The notes beneath the pieces were generated by a model that saw only the letters and a list, made by a program, of their open reading frames with translations, had not been told where the DNA came from and made no database searches. From Omphalotus guepiniiformis (taxonomy: Eukaryota > Basidiomycota > Agaricomycetes > Agaricales > Omphalotaceae): a stretch of DNA of 64,000 bases. The stretch covers positions 310,001 to 374,000 of the forward strand of contig JAQOOI010000058.1 of the NCBI GenBank assembly GCA_028554645.1, given 5' to 3'. Made by a program: the position numbers and the translations under genes. This document shows, one piece after another, positions 11,821 through 21,966 of this stretch; the first letter of the stretch is position 1; each line of letters starts with the position of its first letter.

Positions 11821-13566
11821 TCATTGCACAGCACCCCTCGAACCTTTCAAACCAAAAAGTCTCTTCGACAACTTCCTCTTCAGCATCTTCGGAAGAGACA
11901 CCTCACTAGCACTAGCCCCATCCGCCACAGAACCCGATAACGAAACAGCAAACGACGCTCCCCGACTAAGACGTTGATGTTCATCTTCAAGCTCCCCATC
12001 TGCATGTGCATGCTCATCCACAACACCCATCACAGACAAATTCGTTGATGACCCAGAACCACCCAAACCAGGAAGATCAGCTTCAGTAATGGAAAGCAGG
12101 GAATGAACTGAATGCACGTTCTTCCTCGGCGAAGATCGGGTACTAGTGCCCAAAGTCAGGTAGGGTTTAGGTTTCAGCAGGCCTATCTGCGAGGAGGGTC
12201 TAGGGTGATTGGGAGAATTCGAGAGCTGGGATCGTTTCCGTGGTGATGTGGAGAGCGAGTCATGCGATCGAGCTGGTGTCAATTTCGTCGAAGGTGTAGA
12301 TGAACGAGGAGCGTCCGCAACGACGCTCCAATCCGAGCTCAGCGACCCTCGGACTTGACTTGGATGAAGAGTCAGATTGAGCGAGTTTTTGCCTTCAAGA
12401 TCGTCTAGTAGGTCATGAGCATAATAGGGCAACTCGACTGCCGTCTCGTCTGCAAATATCTCGGCTCGGCGGTCATCGCTGAGGCCCGAAGGGTAGTATA
12501 TCGTAGCAGTGCCGTTTGTATTGTCATCGTTAATGAACATTTTGTCGGGTCGAGGTGTCAGAGGTTTGGAATCTTCCATACTTTGGCTGCCAAGTGGTGT
12601 ATCGACTGCAAAAGGCGTGGAAGGTGTAGAAGAGGCGGGAGTATTCGTAGTGGAAGGACCTTCTAAGAACTCCGGAGCACTATCAGAATGAACTGAATTA
12701 TCAGCCACGTCTTCAGCCACGGATGTAAGTGAAGTCCGTATCAAGATTTTCCGAGTAGGCCCACTACGTCTCTGAGGATTTTGCGCCCCTACCTCTTCAG
12801 GAGCTGAGAACGGAGAGTGTTCGTTCTCTGAGATTGGCGACACGTTGTGCGAGTTCGAACGCACGTGAGCCTTCACTGACTCGGCAAAGGCAGAAGTCAC
12901 AGACCACGGACGTAGGCGCATCGGCGTAACATCATTCATAGTCATTCGCCGTGGAGTCCAGTTGACTTCCAACGAAGAACGTCGAGGAGGTCTTCGCGTG
13001 CGGGTGCGGGAAGACGTAAATTCGAGAAACTGGGCCAGATTCTGGGTGGAGCGTGATTTGGCGGAAATCATTGGTTTTGCCTTCATTACCTCTTGAACCT
13101 CGTTATGAGAAGGCAACTTGACACCGCCTTCCAAATGGCCCATCGTCACCGTGAAGACTTTCAGCTCTTCGTCCATCCGCATCTGCCGCTTCTCCTCCAT
13201 CCACCTCTCACGCTGAGCGTTCTCGTATTCGGTGGGTTCAACAGCGCGGTCTGCAAGCATAGAACGCAACTTTACGGACCGCTCGCGAGCATCCTCGGCT
13301 TGTTGGTTGATGAATGCAGCCGCTTGCTTGAGAGCACGTATCTGGAGCTCAGTTGGAGGTGTCTCGGTAATGTTTTCGGCTAAGAGGGCAAGTCTTTGTT
13401 CGGCTTCCGAATAACGACGCTGACGATGAATCTCTTGTTGAGCGCGCAGAGCATTGTAGTAAGGTGTAGGAAGTGCTGAACTAGATAGAGGGCGAGGGTG
13501 ATAATTTGTCGGGTTGGGAACGCCAAAGGTGTAACTGGTGTCTGGAGTACTGCAACGAGAAGTCAT
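11821..13566 (-). CDS. 581-residue disordered protein with N-terminal coiled coil
   Basis: A single uninterrupted exon from ATG 13566 to the stop at 11821. Residues about 40-140 are helical and charged (EIHRQRRYSEAEQRL, 'ALKQAAAFINQQAED', 'ERWMEEKRQMRMDEELK') and probably form a coiled coil. The rest is rich in Ser, Thr and Pro with many SP/TP sites (e.g. TPSTPFAVDTP, SPRKRSQLSNSP), so regulation by proline-directed kinases is plausible. The last 35 residues are basic and amphipathic (PKMLKRKLSKRLFGLKG). There is no enzyme motif, signal peptide or membrane segment. Orphan or lineage-specific; function unknown. Confidence 0.85.
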   Translation of the reverse strand: MTSRCSTPDTSYTFGVPNPTNYHPRPLSSSALPTPYYNALRAQQEIHRQRRYSEAEQRLALLAENITETPPTELQIRALKQAAAFINQQAEDARERSVKLRSMLADRAVEPTEYENAQRERWMEEKRQMRMDEELKVFTVTMGHLEGGVKLPSHNEVQEVMKAKPMISAKSRSTQNLAQFLEFTSSRTRTRRPPRRSSLEVNWTPRRMTMNDVTPMRLRPWSVTSAFAESVKAHVRSNSHNVSPISENEHSPFSAPEEVGAQNPQRRSGPTRKILIRTSLTSVAEDVADNSVHSDSAPEFLEGPSTTNTPASSTPSTPFAVDTPLGSQSMEDSKPLTPRPDKMFINDDNTNGTATIYYPSGLSDDRRAEIFADETAVELPYYAHDLLDDLEGKNSLNLTLHPSQVRGSLSSDWSVVADAPRSSTPSTKLTPARSHDSLSTSPRKRSQLSNSPNHPRPSSQIGLLKPKPYLTLGTSTRSSPRKNVHSVHSLLSITEADLPGLGGSGSSTNLSVMGVVDEHAHADGELEDEHQRLSRGASFAVSLSGSVADGASASEVSLPKMLKRKLSKRLFGLKGSRGAVQ

Positions 13567-14160
13567 TCTCAGACAGATATTTGGTGGGGAATTCTTGTGA
13601 ATATATACGCACTAAGCTGTGGCAGAGCGGAAGCCGCTTGGCGTCAAAGCCGAAGAATTTGTGCATTCCTAACAAGTGAACGCAATGAATGAAGCACACT
13701 ATAAGGACTTTGAACGTTATCCACTTACCTTCAAGGTGTGTGGTGTGCTCCATTCCTTAGCACTTTGCACATTAATTGTTAAAGTGTTTCCCTTGCATCC
13801 AGTACCTGGTTGGTAGACACTCGGAGAAGACCCATTATAGTTTGAGGTGGTATCCCGCCCTTGCATAACCAGAACGGACAAACGAGAGCTTCCAAAGCGA
13901 CTTGAAGGATAGTGTGTATTGGTAAAGGTCAGCAGAGTCTTGGAGACATGAAAGAAAGGAATTGCTCAGCAACGTCTGGCCAGTTTATCGAAAAAAGGCA
14001 AAGCTAAATAAAATTGCCTACGCGACCGTACCGTAAGTCGTGACGCGCTAAATGAGGTCTAGATTTTTTAGAATTACGCTGTTGGCCAGGCCGGTGGGGA
14101 AAGTGCGAAGGTATTTAGGCGGAGATTGAAAGAACCAGGACCTACAAAACTTTAATTTTC
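13567..14160. other. Intergenic
   Basis: Promoter side of the 581-residue gene; no supported gene. A TATTTA box-like word near 14113 precedes a pyrimidine-rich leader belonging to the next entry. Confidence 0.4.
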
Positions 14161-14202
14161 TTCCTCTCTTCCTTCGTCGCTCGGTCGTTCGTTCGCTTTT
14201 CC

Positions 14203-14491
14203 ATGGTGAGTATTGATTTTCACATTTTTCCCCAACGACACATCTATTGCATGACGATTTGTAAACCGAAAGCTTTAGGAAGTGCCGTCTGAAGCGTCTT
14301 CTTTGAAGGCTGCTACGTCGATACCCGGTTCTCTGATATTCTCTCTTTTTTTCTCTCTCTGTTTTTTGAACGATTCGCTGACAATCTTATGCATTATAGG
14401 TCTATTATATTTCATATACTGTCACCTTCGCGACGTTCAATACAAATTTATTTTTTGCTCTCGTTTTGATCGTACTCCACTGCGTGAATAG
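14203..14491 (+). CDS. Possible short gene with an ATG-only first exon
   Basis: A pyrimidine-rich leader (14155-14202) ends in CCATG followed at once by GTGAGT, a perfect donor. This layout, with an intron right after the start codon and a TOP-like leader, is common in fungal ribosomal-protein and other highly expressed genes. Splicing to TTTAG at 14278 gives MEVPSEASSLKAATSIPG and then a hydrophobic stretch to a stop at 14491, about 70 residues. A second intron inside the T-rich part (ending CATTATAG near 14399) is possible and stays in frame. No family is recognised. It could instead be a non-coding or snoRNA-host transcript. Confidence 0.3.
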
Positions 14492-14902
14492 TGTGAAGGC
14501 AGGCTACGAAGTAACGAAGTAAATCGTAGAAGAGTAGAAGGGACTAATTCAAGTGTTGAGCGCGTACGTCGATGTGTTCCAGAAATGCAACATCTTCATG
14601 CTATTCAGCGATTTAGGAATCGACCTCATCAATCTGTGCGGACCTTCTGCTTAAATCAATCCTCTACACACCTGATTTTCTCGTGGAGATGCATTAAATT
14701 TTCGAGCCGGACGGAGTAAACCAGTATAACTGTGGACAGGTGGTCCTGCATATGTCTTTGAGAGCTCTGTTGTGAACTTACTAAATTCCTGTTCTGCTAT
14801 TGCACTAATTCAGCTTTTGACTGATAACATTGAATGCATATACGCTACAGATACAAAAACGATATCCTCAATACAAAACAGGCGTCAACGTATTTCAAAA
14901 CT
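14492..14902. other. Intergenic
   Basis: Between the possible short gene and the 3' end of the first Hsp20 gene; no supported feature. Confidence 0.35.
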
Positions 14903-15496
14903 TTATGCGATAGTAATTTTCTTCGGTGCTACTTCAGCACTTGCTTTCGGGAAAGTCAAAGTGAGAACACCATCTTCCATCGAGGCTTTTACTTCTTCCT
15001 CCTAAAACCCGAACAGGTGAGTATTCATTGTGTACTATGAGGTGGACTGAAGTACTTACATTCACTCCCTGAGGAAGCTGCAACGTCCTCGAAAACTTTC
15101 CAAACCTCCTCTCCCGCACCGCGTATCCGTCCTTCTCGTGTTCCTCAGATATTTTACTCTCCGCCGCAACCGTCAACCGGCCATTGTGCAGCTCAATCTG
15201 CACATCTTCCTTCTTCAAACCAGGGAACTCGAAGGATGCAGTGACTAGGTTCTTCTCAGCATCTTCGTGCAGATCCATTCTGTGAAAGAACACGTAAGTA
15301 AGCTCGTCCGGAGGGGAAAGAGAAAGGAAGAGTAGGGAACTTACTTTGGTTTGAAGAACCTCGGCACGTCAGGAGAAGATTCAGCCAGTGCTCGCTGTTG
15401 CTGGCCGTTGCTGTTAGCACGGGATCCTCGAGAGGCAAATGCCTCGTCAAAGAAGCGGTCCCAGTTGTAGGAAGGTTCGTAGTAGAAGATAGACAT
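14903..15496 (-). CDS. Small heat-shock protein Hsp20, copy A
   Basis: An ATP-independent chaperone that holds unfolding proteins in oligomers. Three exons: 15496-15345, 15279-15060 and 15001-14903. The N-terminus (MSIFYYEPSYNWDRFFDEAF) has the aromatic WDRFFDE motif of sHSPs. The alpha-crystallin domain runs from 'MDLHEDAEKNLVTASFEFPG' through 'GRLTVAAESK' and 'YAVRERRFGKFSRTLQLPQG' to 'MEDGVLTLTFPK'. The tail carries the I-x-I assembly motif (ITIA). Its closest relative in the window is copy C, with near-identical text across exon 2. It is divergent to copy B, with 615 bp between the start codons and heat-shock elements in that gap. A minus-strand TATA-like TATAAAA lies near 15588. Confidence 0.95.
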
Positions 15497-15663
15497 GTTA
15501 GTGTTAATGAGGATGTGAGTAGAGTTTTGTTATGCTCTGTCGATGAGATTTCAGTGCAGAATGCTGACTAGAAAGCAGGCATTTTATATTGTCCTGCAAG
15601 TCGTCTAGAGCAATTTCTCGAACTCTCTGCGTATGGTGCGCCAACATTGTTTATCGTTTGCCG

Positions 15664-15676
15664 GAAATTTCTCGAA
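15664..15676. promoter_or_regulatory. Heat-shock element (GAA-nn-TTC-nn-GAA)
   Basis: Three perfectly spaced alternating units (GAAATTTCTCGAA), the binding site for trimeric heat-shock factor. It sits on the copy A side of the divergent promoter. A further TTCTCGAA two-unit site occurs near 15615. Confidence 0.85.
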
Positions 15677-15879
15677 TGCCACGAAGTTCAAGCTGTATCT
15701 ATCTATGACGTCATTGTCCCCACGTCCACTGATACATTGGCCGAGTTCAAAATTCAATGGCCCGTCGCACAACTCGCTTGAGGACACCTGGAGAGACAAT
15801 CTAATGGTGAAATCAGGATGCATATTTTGCTCATAACTCAGTGAAGAAGCAAGCTCAAACTCATTAGGTTTTATAAAGG

Positions 15880-15892
15880 TTCTCGAACATTC
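15880..15892. promoter_or_regulatory. Heat-shock element (TTC-nn-GAA-nn-TTC)
   Basis: TTCTCGAACATTC, three perfect units, 128 bp upstream of the copy B TATA box. The equivalent promoter of copy D carries TTCTCGAACCTTC at a comparable distance, showing that the element was duplicated with the genes. Confidence 0.85.
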
Positions 15893-15980
15893 TACCACTT
15901 TCCTCAGTCTTTCTAAAGTTTTCGCTGGTCTTCGAGAGCAGCACCGGCTGACGCATCCAGCCCTTCCAAACATCACCGCA

Positions 15981-16015
15981 GAAAGTTCCAGCACACGATT
16001 CGTGAGGTATAAAAA
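15981..16015 (+). promoter_or_regulatory. Core promoter of Hsp20 copy B: HSE half plus TATA box
   Basis: GAAAGTTCCAGCA (GAA-nn-TTC, third unit degenerate) is followed by TATAAAAA at 16008-16015, about 97 bp before the ATG. The same arrangement is present before copy D. Confidence 0.8.
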
Positions 16016-16111
16016 TCAGCCCTTCGTCGCCCTTCTCCAGCATCGATAAACTTCAAAAACAACTCACTCAAGTCACTAGTACTCGACTCACCAACTCCAA
16101 CTCTAGATATC

Positions 16112-16698
16112 ATGTCCGTCTACTACTACGAGCCATTCTACAACTTCGACCGCTTCTTCGATGAGCTCTTCTCTACGAGACCCATCACCAACGGTCAAGG
16201 TCAGCAGAACGGCGAATCAAATGCTGTGACTAGGTCTATCAAGCCAAGGTACATAATATCCCTTCAATTGCTTCCTTCTCGGATGCTGATACTGATTCTG
16301 ATGCTTCCTTACACAGAATGGACCTACACGAAGACACATCTAAAAACGCCGTGACCGCAACGTTCGAGCTGCCAGGCCTCAAGAGAGAGGACGTACAGAT
16401 CGACGTGCATGATGGTCGTCTTGTGATTTCTGGCGAGAGCAAGTCGTCTTCTGAGCACGAAGAGAATGGTTATGCTGTTCGTGAGAGGAGGTTTGGAAAG
16501 TTCTCTCGTCAGTTGAGGCTTCCTCAGGGGGTGAAGGTAGGATTGATGACATTGTCAATGTGTTACTTGGAAGGTTTACTGATTAATCTCTGTTTTTAGG
16601 AGGAAGAAATTAAAGCGTCGCTTCAGGATGGTGTTCTGACTGTCACCTTCCCTAAGACAGCTCCTGAAGCTGCCCCGAAGAAGATTACGATCTCGTAA
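16112..16698 (+). CDS. Small heat-shock protein Hsp20, copy B
   Basis: Exons 16112-16248, 16317-16536 and 16600-16698. The N-terminal motif is NFDRFFDELFSTRP. The alpha-crystallin domain contains 'FELPGLKREDVQIDV', 'GRLVISGESKSSSEH' and 'FGKFSRQLRLPQG'. The final exon has 'ASLQDGVLTVTFPK' and ends in the I-x-I motif ITIS. Both introns are at the same positions as in the other three copies, so all derive from one ancestor. It pairs most closely with copy D. The divergent promoter shared with copy A holds several heat-shock elements, so strong heat induction is expected by inference. Confidence 0.95.
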
Positions 16699-17739
16699 AA
16701 TAATCAGTCTTTTATCGGCTTGCAGGGCCCGTGATAGGTTTTGGAATTCTGTTCTGTTGTATTCGGGTTCGTTTTATGGTTGAATGTATTCATAGGACAT
16801 TTTGTATTGTCAAAAATATATCTTTGATCAGACCATGGCCAGAGAGAAAAGAGCGCGAATAGAAAGCCGCGAGTTGCCTCCGAGCAAAGATGTTGTAAGG
16901 TAAGAATCTACCCCACCATAACATACATCGAGCGCTTGCCAGTCATGGAATGGAATACAAGTATACATCAAAACTACATCATGGAATAAGTTCGGCAGTA
17001 ACTATTCATTTGACACAGGCGTTTTGGTCGGCTTTCTCATTCCTCGCTATCTCGACACACCTGTGATGTCGATGAAGGTTGACCCACCCGTTGTTCAATT
17101 TGTGTCAAACAAAATGGAAAAGGAATGGCAAAGGAAGCTGATGTCCTTCCGTTTGAATGACATTAGCCAGCATTAGCCTGGAGCCATATTTCAATTTTGA
17201 CTTGCGGTAACTCCCGCCAAATAAACTGCTGAATAGTATCGTTACAAGCACACACTGCTTCCATATGTCTATAACGAGTGTTATAAGCTCATCGGCAGTT
17301 GAGAAGACCATGCATAGCAACGAGCAGAGAGAGGCCCCTATACCGTGACTGTTCACAAACTTTTTACCTTGCTATGGATACGCACTCAATGGCGACGATA
17401 GGAGAAAATACTTACCCTAGAGTACTGAGTCGGACCCTCCTCGATGCGGCGGCGTGTTCTGCGGTAACGGTCAACCCAGGCAGCACAGATACCTGTTAGG
17501 CTCTGCATTTCATCTGGGGACGACGCAGTCTTACGAAGCTTTGAGAGAGTGTACAGTGTGTCCAAACAAAACAATTTTCAGAATTCATTCTACATAGCAA
17601 AAGTGAGAATCGAACCGTGGACATATCAACTTGTTAGAAATTTTTATACCAGTGTTACACAAACAATGAATATGCTACCAATCAAACTATACAAAACAAT
17701 CTTCCTCCTTTTCGTATTCATGACCCACTACAATTTCAA
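16699..17739. other. Spacer between the two Hsp20 pairs
   Basis: This separates the two duplicated blocks. One minus-strand open stretch (17574-17386, containing 'CAAWVDRYRRTRRRIEEG') ends at a good GTAAGT donor and could be an exon of an unrecognised gene or relic, but no start or partner exon is convincing. A tRNA T-loop-like word at 17605-17616 (minus) lacks a paired stem. Confidence 0.35.
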
Positions 17740-18327
17740 TTAAGAAATAGAAATCTTCTTCGGGGTAGCCTCAGCGCTAGCCTTCGGGAAGGTTACAGTG
17801 AGAACCCCATTATCCATCGAGGCCTTTACTTGTTCCTCCTGCGACACGAACACAGTCAATAAATCCGCAGAATTCAATCAGAAATCATCAAATACTTACA
17901 TTCACGCCCTGAGGAAGTTGCAAGGTCCTCGAGAACTTCCCAAACCTCCTCTCACGTACAGCGTACCCGTCCTTCTCGTGCTCTTCAGAGATTTTACTTT
18001 CTGCCGCTACCGTCAGGCGGCCGTTGTGCAGATCAATCTGAATATCTTCCTTCTTCAACCCAGGGAACTCGAAGGACGCTGTGACGAGGTTTTGCTCGGC
18101 ATTTTCGTGGAGATCCATTCTACGAGGATAGTTATTTAATTATTCAATAACAACAGAGGACGGAAGGGAAGGACTTACTTTGGTTTAAAGAACCTCGGCA
18201 CGTCAGAGGTAGCTTCTGTCAGTGCTCTTTGCTGCTGACCTTGGTTGTCAGAGCGAGCTCGAGAGGAAAATGCTTCGTCAAAGAAGCGGTCCCAGTTGTA
18301 GTAAGGCTCGTAGTAGAAGATAGACAT
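17740..18327 (-). CDS. Small heat-shock protein Hsp20, copy C
   Basis: Three exons starting at ATG 18327, with stop TAA at 17740-17742. The start MSIFYYEPYYNWDRFFDEAF and exon 2 (18119 to about 17900) are almost identical to copy A, for example 'GRLTVAAESKISEEHEKDGY'. The last exon has 'ASMDNGVLTVTFPK' and ends in the I-x-I motif ISIS. It is divergent to copy D with 644 bp between the ATGs. Compared with A it differs mainly in the Ser/Gln-rich linker before the alpha-crystallin domain and in the C-terminal exon. Confidence 0.95.
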
Positions 18328-18494
18328 GTTAAAGCTTTAGAGGCTAGTGGTTTGTCAATGAAATGGATATCAGTGCAGACCAACCAGCAGTTTCTTCGGC
18401 CTTTTATCCTCGTTCAGCAGACTGAGGTCACGCATCTCGAACGCTCTCTACATTTCTAAATGCATAGAATGAACTCAGAATTAGACGAAATACT

Positions 18495-18507
18495 GAACTT
18501 TCTCGAA
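18495..18507. promoter_or_regulatory. Heat-shock element (GAA-nn-TTC-nn-GAA)
   Basis: GAACTTTCTCGAA, three perfect units in the copy C/D divergent promoter, on the copy C side. It matches the role and orientation of the element at 15664. Confidence 0.85.
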
Positions 18508-18733
18508 ACAGAATCGCGTCTAGCCTGACATCATCACTGAGCACGTGCATTAGCGCCCGACCCTCAACAAGCGCTCGGGTTCGCGACACTATCACCCTCA
18601 GCAGCGAAGAGCAACTTGTGAAGTTCTGCAAGGTCATATCAGCAGCGTGAAATTTGGATTCAGATATAAACTGCTTGACTGAACCTTGCAAAAGCATGTT
18701 GACCACAATCTAAGGAAATCTTTGCGCAAGCCG

Positions 18734-18746
18734 TTCTCGAACCTTC
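18734..18746. promoter_or_regulatory. Heat-shock element (TTC-nn-GAA-nn-TTC)
   Basis: TTCTCGAACCTTC, three perfect units, 138 bp before the copy D TATA box. It is the duplicate of the element at 15880. Confidence 0.85.
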
Positions 18747-18844
18747 CACTGTCCTTTCTGGAGCGTTCTCCGTAAGTGGAGATCAGACTGTGCGCTTCGT
18801 GCTTTCGTCAGCGTCAGAACCCACGGACGGGCAGTCTCGCCGTC

Positions 18845-18878
18845 GAAAGTTCCAGCAAACGCTGCGAGACGTATAAAA
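18845..18878 (+). promoter_or_regulatory. Core promoter of Hsp20 copy D: HSE half plus TATA box
   Basis: GAAAGTTCCAGCA followed by TATAAAA at 18872-18878, about 94 bp before the ATG, nearly the same as the copy B promoter. Confidence 0.8.
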
Positions 18879-18971
18879 GTCAGCCCAACGCCGTCCTCGT
18901 TCAGCATCAGAATTTCAAAAACACAACACACTCACAAGCTAAAGCTCGACTTATCTTCTGCTTCGAATACC

Positions 18972-19547
18972 ATGTCCGTCTACTTCTACGAGCCATTCTA
19001 CCACTTTGACCGCTTCTTCGATGAGCTCTTCTCTACCAGACCCGCCGCCAACGGTCAAGTCCAGCAGCGCCAGGTCGAGCAAAATGGTGTGACGAGGTTC
19101 ATCAAACCAAGGTATGTCTCTCTCTTCTCCCTGAAATTTCTCCTGGTTGGTTGACGTTCACTTTGATCAGGATGGATCTCCATGAAGACACATCCAAGAA
19201 TGCTGTAACCGCAACGTTCGAGCTGCCGGGCCTCAAGAAAGAGGACGTGCAGATCGACGTGAGCAACGGTCGCCTAGTTATTTCTGGCGAAAGCAAGTCG
19301 TCCTCAGAGCATGAAGAGAATGGCTACGCCGTTCGCGAGAGGAGCTTCGGCAAGTTCTCTCGTCAGTTGAGGCTTCCCGAGGGAGTAAAGGTAAGAGTTC
19401 TACTTTATTTCAAGTAGCGCCTAAGATTACTCACCAGTATTGTTACAGGAGGAAGAGATCAAAGCATCGTTGCAGGATGGTGTCTTGACAGTCACTTTCC
19501 CCAAGTCGGCACCTGAGGCTGCGCCGAAGAAGATCACAGTTGCTTGA
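18972..19547 (+). CDS. Small heat-shock protein Hsp20, copy D
   Basis: Exons 18972-19111, 19171-19390 and 19449-19547. The start MSVYFYEPFYHFDRFFDELF and the core ('GRLVISGESKSSSEHEENGY', 'FGKFSRQLRLPEG', 'ASLQDGVLTVTFPK') closely match copy B. The tail ends in ITVA, the I-x-V assembly motif. A Gln-rich insert (QVQQRQVEQNG) distinguishes it from B. Confidence 0.95.
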
Positions 19548-19750
19548 GTTTTAGTCACGATGAAAACGCATGCTCCAGGGATGATACCTTCAGCATTTTC
19601 TTAAATACTTTTCTTTATACCTTGGAGGTGTCAAATGTATCCATAGCAAATTTGTAATAATACATTCAACAAAAGACCTGTCCCAAGGTGTGAGTGACAG
19701 AAGAAAAAAGGTTAAGTGGAGATATCAGACATACTATGACCAAAGCAATA

Positions 19751-21134
19751 TCATGGTATACTATACGCCAACCACGCCTCTCCAGTCGTAACATCTCCAC
19801 CAACCCATCCGCTTATCAACTGGGCTATGAGATTCTTGATTATCCATCCCACTAGAATGATCAGAGTAGTGAAAAGCGGATGAATATCTAATATGACTAT
19901 GGTCTTCATGAGATAGAAACCCAGGGCAGAACAGCTAGAAACACTGACACGTAGCCCGAATCCAGCCGACATCCCACCTAGTACATTCCTAACAATCCAC
20001 TCTCGGTCCAATTGGTCGTCATTCAAAACCGCCAAAGCACCCAGAACATCTATGTCGTTCCATAGTGTTGTGTTCCACAAGGGAAGTGCCGAGCTCTGCG
20101 CCATTATTGGTGGAGGCGGAGATGAAGAAGGACGCCATATAGTAAGCAAGAACAGCAGGAAGAGCTTTGTAAGAGAAGAGTAGAAAAGCGAGAGGGGCAC
20201 CAGTGAAAACCTATCGGGTGTCAGGAAAGCATATCAGCATTTGGCTTTGACTTGGTCAGGAAGCTAGCAGACAAACCTGAACTCCCTGCGTATATCTGAT
20301 ACGAATGGTTCGCGCTTCTGGAATTGCAAAGCTCGTATTGCGTCCGAAATTCGTAGAACCACGAAGCAAGCTAACAAGACCCCTGAATGGAATGCAAGTG
20401 TTTCTGCTCGACGAGTCAGAAGATTGGTGGAATGAAGAGCGCTTGAGAGCACACCGGTAAGGCATCCAACGAAAATCCTCGTAAAATCGGAAATAGTCTC
20501 TAATGACCAAGGTGATATGTCTGGCGACTGGTTTGGATCTAGCACACGCAATGAGGATGAGACGAACAAGCTCTAGACAGATATAAAGGCGCATACTAAG
20601 ATGGCTCCATCGAATAACTGAGAACCGACCAATCGTTCAGTCAGTCAGTTGCAGGACGTATCCAGAACTCCACATACAAGCGTCCAAAAACACTAGCGTT
20701 ACACCCAGTCGAAATACAAGAATCCACCGCGACTGAAGGATTTCATCAGCAAGTAGAAAGCTGCGGCAATAGATTCGACCTACTCTTTCCCTCTTCTCCT
20801 TCCCCTCGTTCTCCTCGCCATGGTCCGACTTTGCGGGACTTTCACCAGCCCTTCGTGGGCTTGATCCTCGATTGTATAGTAAATGCCGATAAACACCCCT
20901 CTTCAGCAAAATAAGATCAATAAGCAGCGTTAGAGTGTCATGCTCGACGTAAGGATCTCCAAATGCGCGGCAATTGGGCTAAAACACGAGAACAGCAGAT
21001 AGCTTGAGTATAAGATGTATTTCATTCTCTGTTGAGAAGACACGGACGCACTGTTCCAATCTAAGGTTGTACGAAGAGTGATATATCGTGTAGAGAAACG
21101 GTATCCAGCGTGTACACGTCGTGCAGATAGGCAT
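19751..21134 (-). CDS. ARV1: ARV1-type ER lipid-homeostasis membrane protein
   Basis: Arv1 acts in the ER in sterol distribution and GPI-anchor/sphingolipid balance. Four exons: 21134-21048, 20978-20658, 20572-20277 and 20210-19751. The N-terminus MPICTTC...LEQCPNC gives the conserved zinc ribbon with Cys 4, 7, 29 and 32; the last two are joined only after removing the first intron (donor GTCCGT). The signature 'DPYVEHDTLTLLIDLILLKR' and 'GVYRHLLYNRG' follow, then several hydrophobic segments ('RFSLVPLSLFYSSLTKLFLL', 'LFTTLIILVGWIIKNLIA'). The hydrophobic C-terminus agrees with a multi-pass protein. The exon 2/3 junction uses a weak donor (GTCCTG) and is the least certain. Confidence 0.92.
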
Positions 21135-21423
21135 TGGGATTCGAAAAGATTGAATAGAAAATCAGAGTCTGACTGAGAGGGACATTCGTGTTTATGTAAC
21201 CAAGCGCGTTAAACGTTAAGCGCTAGGCTGAGCTAGCGCTCAACCTCAAGCTCGATACTCAAATATCCAACAGGATCGTCTGATTCGTATGAGAGTTTTT
21301 GTTTTACCAACGCATATGAGCACGAGCTGAACGGTGTCAATTCTAACGATCACAAAACCATCCAATTCATGCAACTTGTACAACAAGTTGTTCTGGACCT
21401 TCATCTTCCCTCCCGGACCCGTG

Positions 21424-21966
21424 TCATAGATATCGTACGGGCTCCATGTTATCCGAATAAAGATGTACGAACCAGCCAATGTTGGCTGACTTTAAGTATG
21501 AGCCATTATCTTCAAGGAAATATGTAGTATGTCTAAGACTAAAGGTCAGAGATACACGAGCGAGGAAAGAAGATGATTATGAAGGCATACCTCTTCCTCC
21601 TTTACACTTGCGGTAGCAGTATCACTGGTCAGCATCTCGTTTTCCTCAGACGGCCATCCGTTCTAGTATGGAGCTAAATGAGAAAGCAAAATCACAATCG
21701 AGGTCGCCATTTACCTCGGTCAAACAGATTTTCTTTCCCCCCTCTTGGTAAAACTGTTTGATGTACATTAGTGAGTAAACGTGGGACAGAACCAGGATTG
21801 ACGAGCCACATACAAGTCTACCACGTCTGTGACAAGTGACCAAGACTTCTCGGCTGAAAGGCGAAGCTTCAGGTCGTACTTCAAGCCTTACAAGATTCTT
21901 ACGTCCACCGGGGCCCACGATGGCGCACTGACACTCGCGGACTTTATGAACCGCAATTGACCCCAC
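21424..21966 (-). CDS. Unidentified multi-exon gene, start not found
   Basis: Good splice sites join exon pieces that read continuously: '...EVLVTCHRRGRL' + 'FYQEGGKKICLTE' + 'NGWPSEENEMLTSD...VKEEE'. After the GTATGC donor near 21594 two acceptors are possible. One gives a short tail 'SANIGWFVHLYSDNMEPVRY' with stop at 21424. The other (CAG 4 nt further) opens a longer frame 'PTLAGSYIFIRITW...DGFVIVRIDTVQ' running towards 21246. The upstream start and first exon could not be placed. No family is recognised. It lies head-to-tail behind MRM2 and just upstream of ARV1. Confidence 0.4.

Noticed and set aside
15605..15994. 129-aa minus-strand ORF between Hsp20 copies A and B
   Set aside because: It lies across the shared heat-shock promoter, has no recognisable domain and is not present as an ORF in the duplicated C/D promoter.
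17605..17616. tRNA T-loop-like GGTTCGATTCTC on the minus strand
   Set aside because: The five bases before the loop do not pair with those after it, and no acceptor or anticodon stem could be built around it.
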